Positions 6,419 to 11,334 of a stretch of 11,334 bases of DNA are shown here, piece by piece. The translations under genes and the position numbers were made by a program. Origin of the DNA: Marinosulfonomonas sp. (lineage in GTDB: Bacteria; Pseudomonadota; Alphaproteobacteria; Rhodobacterales; Rhodobacteraceae); the NCBI GenBank assembly GCA_026989405.1, contig JALSJL010000407.1:1-11334 (forward strand), in the 5' to 3' direction. The notes below the pieces were generated by a model. The model worked only from the letters and a program-made list of their open reading frames with translations, was not told the origin of the DNA and ran no database searches. Position 1 is the stretch's first letter. Each line of letters begins with the position of its first letter.

Positions 6419-7291
6419 ATGAAATACGTCCAGCTACGCGCCTTTCATCATGTCGCCCTTCATGGAAGCTTTTCGCGCGCGGCCGACGCCCTGGGTCTGA
6501 CCCAGCCGGCGGTCTCCGACCAGGTTCTGTCATTGGAGCAAGCCTATGACGTCTTGTTATTTGACCGTCGCAAAAAGCAGATTGCGCTGACAGAACAGGG
6601 CGAAAGTCTGCTGCAGATAACCCGCCCGATGTTCGAGCTGGAATCGCATGCAGCCGAATTCTTGACAGCGTCGCGCGCCTTGACATCGGGTGAGCTGCGC
6701 GTGGTCGCCGATTCAGCCTTCCATGTCACGGAAGTTCTCAGCCGTTTCCGGTCTCGCTACCCCAAGGTTCACATTACCCTCCGGTCGGGCAACTCGCAGG
6801 ACGTCGAAACGGCGCTTGCCGGATATCACGCCGATATAGGGGTGCTGGGCAGTTCGGTTCACTCGCAACGGTTTGAAAGCATTGCCCTGGGGGCCAGCCC
6901 GATCATCGCATTTGCGGCCAGGTCATTGCCAGACCTGCCCGCAGGCGCCACCGAACTGGCCGACCTGGCGGCGTTTCCGTTGGTGTTTCGCGAAGTTGGC
7001 TCAAAGACCCGGCAGAAACTGGAGGACCGCGCGCGCCAGCTCGGCGTGACCCTGCGCCCTGCCATCGAAGCCGAAGGGCGCGAAGCGGTGCGAGAGATCG
7101 TGGCGGCCGGTGGCGGCATCGGCTTTGTGTCCCGGGCCGAGTTCGGCAATGACGGCCGTCTTGCACAAATTCCGATTGCCGGCCCGGCAATTCTCATGAC
7201 GGAAACCGTCGTTTGCCTTTCCCAGCGCAGGGACGTTCGGATGATCCGTGCATTCATGACGATTGCCGGCAAGTATGGCACCAGAGACTAG
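6419..7291 (+). CDS. LysR-family transcriptional regulator, probable regulator of phnWX
   Basis: DNA-binding regulator of 290 residues, standard length for LysR. The N-terminal winged helix-turn-helix spans about 1-60, with FSRAADALGLTQPAVSDQV (18-36) covering the helix-turn-helix and its recognition helix. A linker helix follows, then a two-lobed effector-binding domain from about residue 92 (GELRVVADSA) to the end, including the HADIGVLGSS-type strand and AAGGGIGFVSRAEFG. The ATG at 6419 has AAGGA about 7 nt upstream. The gene is divergent from phnW, the typical geometry for LysR control of the neighbouring operon. LysR-type regulators of AEP genes are known in other proteobacteria. The inducer is probably AEP or a related phosphonate, which is inference. 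Its 3' end overlaps the stop of the convergent oxidoreductase gene by 4 nt. It could also regulate the operon to the right. Confidence 0.93.
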   Translation: MKYVQLRAFHHVALHGSFSRAADALGLTQPAVSDQVLSLEQAYDVLLFDRRKKQIALTEQGESLLQITRPMFELESHAAEFLTASRALTSGELRVVADSAFHVTEVLSRFRSRYPKVHITLRSGNSQDVETALAGYHADIGVLGSSVHSQRFESIALGASPIIAFAARSLPDLPAGATELADLAAFPLVFREVGSKTRQKLEDRARQLGVTLRPAIEAEGREAVREIVAAGGGIGFVSRAEFGNDGRLAQIPIAGPAILMTETVVCLSQRRDVRMIRAFMTIAGKYGTRD

Positions 7292-9732
7292 CTTTTCACC
7301 CTGATCATGTCCGGATCATGAAAAGACTTCAATGCGATCTCGCAGGGCACACGACTGCCGGCGACCTCCAGTTCGTAAACGCCTGACAGGACATAGCCAG
7401 CATCAACGCCGTCCGGGTTGCGGACATACCCGTACCCGATCGATTTCCCGAGCGTGTGCCCGAACCCCCCGGAGCTCAGCCATCCCGCCCGCTTGCCATT
7501 GCGATAGATCGTCTCGCGGCCATGCAGCACGACTTCCGGCGACGCAAGAAATCCGGCCATCATTTTCTTCGTGCCATCGCGCCTTTGGGCCTCCACCGCT
7601 TCCCGACCAAGGAAATTCACGCCCGATTTCATTTTTACGGCCCAACCAAGCCCAGCTTCATCCGGCGTATGGTCCGGGCCGATATCCGACCCCCAGGCGC
7701 GATAGCCTTTTTCCAGGCGCATGGTTTCAATGGTGCGGTAGCCCGCATCGCAAAGACCATGCCCCGCGCCGGCCTCAAACAGTGCATCGTAGACGGTTTG
7801 GGCGTATTCGACCGGCAAGTGCAATTCCCACCCCAGTTCCCCGACATAGGTCACTCGCAACGCCAGGACCGGGCAACCGGCGATACCGATCGTTTGCGCG
7901 GTTGCGAACGGAAAGGCCTGATTGCTTACATCATCGCGAGTTGCCGCCGACAGAATGTTGCGCGCCTTGGGCCCCATCAGCGAAAGCACCGCGTTGGCCG
8001 ACGTGACATCGACAAGCTGCGCGTTCATGCCCGCAGGAATGTTGCGCGCAATCCAGTTGAAATCATGGGTGGCAAAGCCCGTGCCCGTGACGATGTAATA
8101 CTCATCCTCGGCCATCCGAACGCATGTCAGATCACATTCGATTCCAGCGCGGTCATTCAGCATCTGGGTATAGATCAGGCGGCCCACGGGCCGGGCCACA
8201 TCGTTGGCGGCAATCCAGCCCAACGCGGCTTCGGCATCGGGTCCCTTGAGCGTGAACTTGGCAAAGGATGACTGGTCGAAAAGAACCGCCGCTTCGCGCC
8301 CGGCCCGGTGCTCGCGTGCCACCGCCGCATGCCAGTTGGGCCGGCCAAATGTGTAGCTGTCGCGTTGCTCTTCGCCAAGTTCCTGATCGCAATACCAGTT
8401 TGGCCGCTCCCAGCCCAGTTTCTCGCCGAATACCGCACCCTTGGCCAGCAACCGGTCATAAAGCGGCGAACGGCGGCAGGGCCGGCCGGAATCGTATTCT
8501 TCGGCGGGCCAGGCCATCGCATAGTGTTTGCCATAGGCTTCATAGGTCCGGGTTCTGATCCAGTCGTCATCAAAATGCGGGCGGCCAAATCGCCGGATAT
8601 CGGCGGGCCAAAGGTCAAACGGCGGCTCTCCGTTGGCCACCCATTCGGCCAGCGCCATGCCGGCGCCACCACCGGCGGCAATGCCAAAGGCATTGAACCC
8701 CGCGCCTACAAAGAAATTCCGCAACTCGGGCGCTTCGCCCAGAATGAAATTTCCATCTGGCGTGAAGCTTTCCGGCCCGTTGACCAGTTCCTTGATTCCC
8801 ACGCTGTCCAGCGCCGGAACCCGACCAAGCGCCTGCTCCATCAGAGGTTCGAAATGGTCGAAGTTGCTGTCAAGCAACGAAAAGTGGAAGCCCCTGGGAA
8901 TACCGTCTTCGGCCCACATGATCGGGTTTTTCTCATAGCCGCCCATCACAAGCCCGCCAACCTCTTCCTTGTAGTAGGTCAGCCGGTCAGGATCGCGCAG
9001 GGTTGGCAGGCCTGGTGGCAAGCCCGGAATGCGCTCGGTGACCATGTATTGATGTTCGACCGACACAAGCGGAACATTCACCCCGACGGTCTTGGCCAAG
9101 GCTCTTGTCCATTGCCCGGCGCAGGCGATGACCACCGGCGTTTCGATCCGCCCCCGGCTGGTTTCGACACCCGTGATCACACCCTTCTCGACGTCGACCG
9201 ACAGCACCTTCGTGTCTTCGAAAATGCGCGCACCCGCCATGCGCGCACCCCTGGCCAAGGACTGGGTGATGTCCGAGGGGTTGGCCTGCCCGTCCGTTGG
9301 CAGGAAGGCCGCGCCCACCACATCATCGATGGTCATGATCGGCCAGAGCTCCCGGGCTTCCCGAGGGGTCAACAGTTCCATCTCCAAACCAAATGATCGC
9401 GCGGTTGTCGCCTGCCGCCGGACCTCTTCCCAGCGCTCGTCATTGCAGGCCAGTCGCAGCCCGCCATTCATCTTCCAACCGGTCGCCAGCCCGGTTTCCG
9501 TTTCCAGTCGATCATAAAGTTCGACCGAATAGCCCAGAAGCTGCGTGATGTTGGCATTTGAACGCAACTGCCCAACCAGCCCCGCCGCATGAAATGTCGT
9601 GCCTGACGTCAGTTTCTTGCGCTCGAGCAAAACCACGTCCCAACCGAGTTTGGCCAGATGATAGGCAGTGGAACAGCCAATGATGCCGCCGCCGATAATG
9701 ACGGCCCGGGCAGTGCCTGGAAATTCACTCAT
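7288..9732 (-). CDS. dimethylglycine/sarcosine dehydrogenase-like FAD oxidoreductase with GcvT (folate) domain
   Basis: Large two-part flavoenzyme, 814 residues. The N-terminal half is a DAO-type FAD domain: the dinucleotide fold is AVIIGGGIIGCSTAYHLAK (10-28), and SGTTFHAAGL (43-52) contains His48. In dimethylglycine and sarcosine dehydrogenases this His carries covalent FAD. A central FAO_M-like part leads into a C-terminal aminomethyltransferase (GcvT) domain with MLNDRAGIECDLT, VTYVGELGWELHLP, and the GSDIGPDHTPDEAGLGW segment. Enzymes of this layout oxidise N-methyl amines and pass the one-carbon unit to tetrahydrofolate. The substrate here is unknown: dimethylglycine, sarcosine, or an N-methylated aminophosphonate. 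The ATG at 9732 is chosen for GAGG at 6 nt; the adjacent ATG at 9735 and a GTG at 9744 are alternatives. It follows the kinase-like gene almost without gap, so it is in that operon. Confidence 0.9.
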   Translation of the reverse strand: MSEFPGTARAVIIGGGIIGCSTAYHLAKLGWDVVLLERKKLTSGTTFHAAGLVGQLRSNANITQLLGYSVELYDRLETETGLATGWKMNGGLRLACNDERWEEVRRQATTARSFGLEMELLTPREARELWPIMTIDDVVGAAFLPTDGQANPSDITQSLARGARMAGARIFEDTKVLSVDVEKGVITGVETSRGRIETPVVIACAGQWTRALAKTVGVNVPLVSVEHQYMVTERIPGLPPGLPTLRDPDRLTYYKEEVGGLVMGGYEKNPIMWAEDGIPRGFHFSLLDSNFDHFEPLMEQALGRVPALDSVGIKELVNGPESFTPDGNFILGEAPELRNFFVGAGFNAFGIAAGGGAGMALAEWVANGEPPFDLWPADIRRFGRPHFDDDWIRTRTYEAYGKHYAMAWPAEEYDSGRPCRRSPLYDRLLAKGAVFGEKLGWERPNWYCDQELGEEQRDSYTFGRPNWHAAVAREHRAGREAAVLFDQSSFAKFTLKGPDAEAALGWIAANDVARPVGRLIYTQMLNDRAGIECDLTCVRMAEDEYYIVTGTGFATHDFNWIARNIPAGMNAQLVDVTSANAVLSLMGPKARNILSAATRDDVSNQAFPFATAQTIGIAGCPVLALRVTYVGELGWELHLPVEYAQTVYDALFEAGAGHGLCDAGYRTIETMRLEKGYRAWGSDIGPDHTPDEAGLGWAVKMKSGVNFLGREAVEAQRRDGTKKMMAGFLASPEVVLHGRETIYRNGKRAGWLSSGGFGHTLGKSIGYGYVRNPDGVDAGYVLSGVYELEVAGSRVPCEIALKSFHDPDMIRVKS

Positions 9733-9740
9733 CATGGACC

Positions 9741-10628
9741 TCACATTGATTGGAACTGATCGAACGCGGCGCGATAGCGCGCCAGGTTTTCGGCTGAATA
9801 GGCTTCATAGTCGAAATCTATGTCGCTCGTCTTTTCCGAAACCATCGACCACAGGGTTTCGCGCAAGAGCGCTGCACATTTCATGGCCTGGTATCGGCGC
9901 AGCAGGCCGCTGTCGGGCGCGCCGTCAAGATACTGTGTCAGCATTTCCTGCTCTTGCCCTGGTGTCAGCCCGAAGTTGGCTGCAAGTCCGCCGAGATCGA
10001 ACAACGGTGAATTGAAACCGCCGTATTCCCAGTCGATCAGCCACAAACGGTCGTCGCCCTGCAGAAAATTCGCCGGCAACAGATCATTGTGGCAGGGCAC
10101 GAGTTCAATTTTTCCGATGTTCCGGTCAAGCTCCCGGGCCTGCTGCTCCAGATCCTCCAACACGGGAACATGGGCCGAGTTCATGGCCCTGAGCCGAGCC
10201 GCGTAATCCCGAAGGACGTGGAAAACCCAAAAGGCCAGCACCGGGCCGCGCAGGTGTTGGGCGACATCCCGATGGCAGCGTGCAACAATTTCCACGACCT
10301 GCTCGAGCGTTTCGGGTTTGCGCAAGTCGCCACCCGCAAGCGGCGCGGCATCGACAAAATCAAGCACCATCGCCCCGGGCTGGGCAAAATGCACCGCGGG
10401 TGACAGCCCGGCTGCATGCGCAGCACGGCTTATTGCCAGTTCATTGAAACGCATCACCCCGTGGTGCGGAATGTCTTCACCGATACGCACGACATACTCC
10501 TTGCCGCCATCGCGCAGTCGCACATTGAAATTGGTGATGCCGCCGCCCAGCAACTCGGCCCGGTCCGGGTCTTGCCAACAGGGCAAGCCAAGCGCCAGTT
10601 CAATCGCGTTTTCTGCCGGATCGTCCAT
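9741..10628 (-). CDS. choline/ethanolamine-kinase-like phosphotransferase (APH fold)
   Basis: Cytoplasmic protein of 295 residues with the aminoglycoside-phosphotransferase/choline-kinase fold. GGGITNFNVRL (28-38) is the nucleotide-binding loop and resembles the GGITN signature of choline and ethanolamine kinases. CHNDLLPANF (179-188) is the Brenner motif with catalytic D182, and LIDWEYGGFNSPLFDLG (197-213) holds the Mg-binding D199 and the tryptophan/tyrosine-rich choline-kinase signature. All catalytic residues are kept. The likely reaction is ATP-dependent phosphorylation of choline, ethanolamine or another amino-alcohol, but the fold is broad and the substrate is not proven. ATG at 10628 is preferred over 10631 because GGAGG is then 4 nt rather than 1 nt upstream; it gives a TGATG junction with the permease stop. 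It sits between a betaine-type permease and an N-demethylase-type enzyme. Confidence 0.85.
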   Translation of the reverse strand: MDDPAENAIELALGLPCWQDPDRAELLGGGITNFNVRLRDGGKEYVVRIGEDIPHHGVMRFNELAISRAAHAAGLSPAVHFAQPGAMVLDFVDAAPLAGGDLRKPETLEQVVEIVARCHRDVAQHLRGPVLAFWVFHVLRDYAARLRAMNSAHVPVLEDLEQQARELDRNIGKIELVPCHNDLLPANFLQGDDRLWLIDWEYGGFNSPLFDLGGLAANFGLTPGQEQEMLTQYLDGAPDSGLLRRYQAMKCAALLRETLWSMVSEKTSDIDFDYEAYSAENLARYRAAFDQFQSM

Positions 10629-11334
10629 CATGCCTCCAGCCCCAGTCTTTCGCGTGACCGTCGCGCCAGTGCCGCGACGATCCGATCAACAATGATTGCA
10701 ATGAAGGCCACCGAAAGGCCCGCGACAATGCCTTGGCCCGTGTTGGCCTTGGTCAGGGCAATATAGACTTCCTGCCCAAGATCTCGTGTGCCTACCAGCG
10801 CGGTGATGACCAGCATGGACAGCGCCAGCATGACCGTTTGGTTCAACCCCAAAAGCAGTGACGGCGTGGCCAGCGGCAGCTTTACGCGCCATAACAACTG
10901 CCATTCGGTGCAGCCGGCGACTTTCCCGGCTTCAATCATCTGCGGATCTATCGAGCGCAGGCCATGCGCGGCATAGCGCACCGCCGGTGCCAGGGCATAG
11001 AGGACAACTGCGATCATTGCCGAAAAATCGCCGACCCTGAACAGCATCACCACGGGGATCAGGTAAACGAAGCTGGGCAAGGTCTGGAGCGTGTCGATGA
11101 TGGTCCCGATGATCGAATTGGCCCGGTCGCTCTGGCCGGCCCAAATCCCCAGAGGAATACCGATGGCGCTGGCGATCAGAACCGACGTTCCGCATAGGTA
11201 GACCGTCACCATGGCTTTGCCCCAAAGACCGCTGGCTGCTATGAACCCGGTCAGGACCGCAGCCAGCATGCCCAACTTCCAGCCACCGATTTTCCAGCCC
11301 GCAAGGCCCATTGCAATGATGCCCCACGCCCAGG
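10628..11334 (-). CDS. glycine betaine/choline-type ABC transporter permease (ProW/OpuAB family), partial at 5' end
   Basis: Inner-membrane permease of a quaternary-amine ABC importer. The C-terminal 234 residues are visible, and the frame stays open through the right edge (WAWGIIAMGLAGW), so the start lies outside. Membrane segments are clear, for instance MVTVYLCGTSVLIASAIGIP, SAMIAVVLYALAPAVRY and GIVAGLSVAFIAIIVDRIV. The ProW-type hallmarks are TLQTLPSFVYLIPVVMLF, the EAA loop MIEAGKVAGCTEWQLLWRVK, LPLATPSLLLGLNQTVMLAL, and VITALVGTRDLGQEV. Substrates of the family are glycine betaine, proline betaine, choline and carnitine. The ATPase and binding-protein genes are expected upstream to the right. 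Its stop codon overlaps the start of the kinase-like gene, so the two are co-transcribed. An internal ATG at 11311 is not the real start, because family members extend further N-terminally in the same hydrophobic pattern. Confidence 0.92.
   Translation of the reverse strand, partial: WAWGIIAMGLAGWKIGGWKLGMLAAVLTGFIAASGLWGKAMVTVYLCGTSVLIASAIGIPLGIWAGQSDRANSIIGTIIDTLQTLPSFVYLIPVVMLFRVGDFSAMIAVVLYALAPAVRYAAHGLRSIDPQMIEAGKVAGCTEWQLLWRVKLPLATPSLLLGLNQTVMLALSMLVITALVGTRDLGQEVYIALTKANTGQGIVAGLSVAFIAIIVDRIVAALARRSRERLGLEA

Noticed and set aside
8308..9396. Plus-strand open frame of 362 codons opposite the DMGDH-like gene
   Set aside because: Antisense shadow of a well-recognised coding region, with no ribosome site or recognisable motif. 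The same holds for the plus-strand frames at 7456-8271 and 131-895.
1..11334. Mobile element, CRISPR array, tRNA or phage genes
   Set aside because: Reading both strands showed no transposase, integrase, regularly spaced repeats or tRNA-like cloverleaf. All sizeable regions are explained by ordinary metabolic, transport and regulatory genes.

Overview
The window looks like a chromosomal catabolic and transport region of an alphaproteobacterium, most likely a Rhodobacterales or Roseobacter-type organism. This rests on the fairly high GC, the Roseobacter-like protein sequences and gene neighbourhoods, and strong AGGA/GGAGG ribosome sites. It is an inference from memory of families, since no search was run. 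I see no mobile element, CRISPR array, tRNA or rRNA.

Layout, left to right. (1) Positions 1-3793, minus strand: a peptide-type (Opp/Dpp) ABC importer, read as a 680-aa periplasmic binding protein, then an OppB-like permease, then an OppC-like permease that runs off the left edge. (2) Positions 3794-4230: a 437-bp intergenic region with the rho-independent terminator of the phosphonate genes and the probable promoter region of the importer. (3) Positions 4231-6304, minus strand: phnX and phnW, the two-enzyme route for 2-aminoethylphosphonate (AEP). PhnW transaminates AEP to phosphonoacetaldehyde, and PhnX hydrolyses this to acetaldehyde and phosphate. (4) Positions 6305-6418: a 114-bp divergent control region with several dyads. 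(5) Positions 6419-7291, plus strand: a LysR-type regulator. (6) Positions 7288-11334, minus strand: a tightly packed operon of a ProW/OpuAB-like betaine permease (running off the right edge), a choline/ethanolamine-kinase-like phosphotransferase and a dimethylglycine-dehydrogenase-like FAD/folate enzyme.

How it may work together. The phnWX pair under a LysR regulator is a well-understood AEP catabolic unit that yields phosphate, acetaldehyde and alanine. The peptide-type importer downstream is not one of the classical AEP transporters and is a candidate new phosphonate (or phosphonopeptide) uptake system. On the other side of the regulator, the quaternary-amine permease, choline-kinase-like protein and N-demethylating-type oxidoreductase suggest handling of N-methylated amino-alcohols or amino-phosphonates. 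The most interesting hypothesis is a single regulon that imports N-methylated AEP or a phosphonolipid head group, strips its methyl groups, and feeds AEP to PhnW/PhnX. The more conservative reading is two neighbouring, independent units: AEP use, and choline/betaine use.
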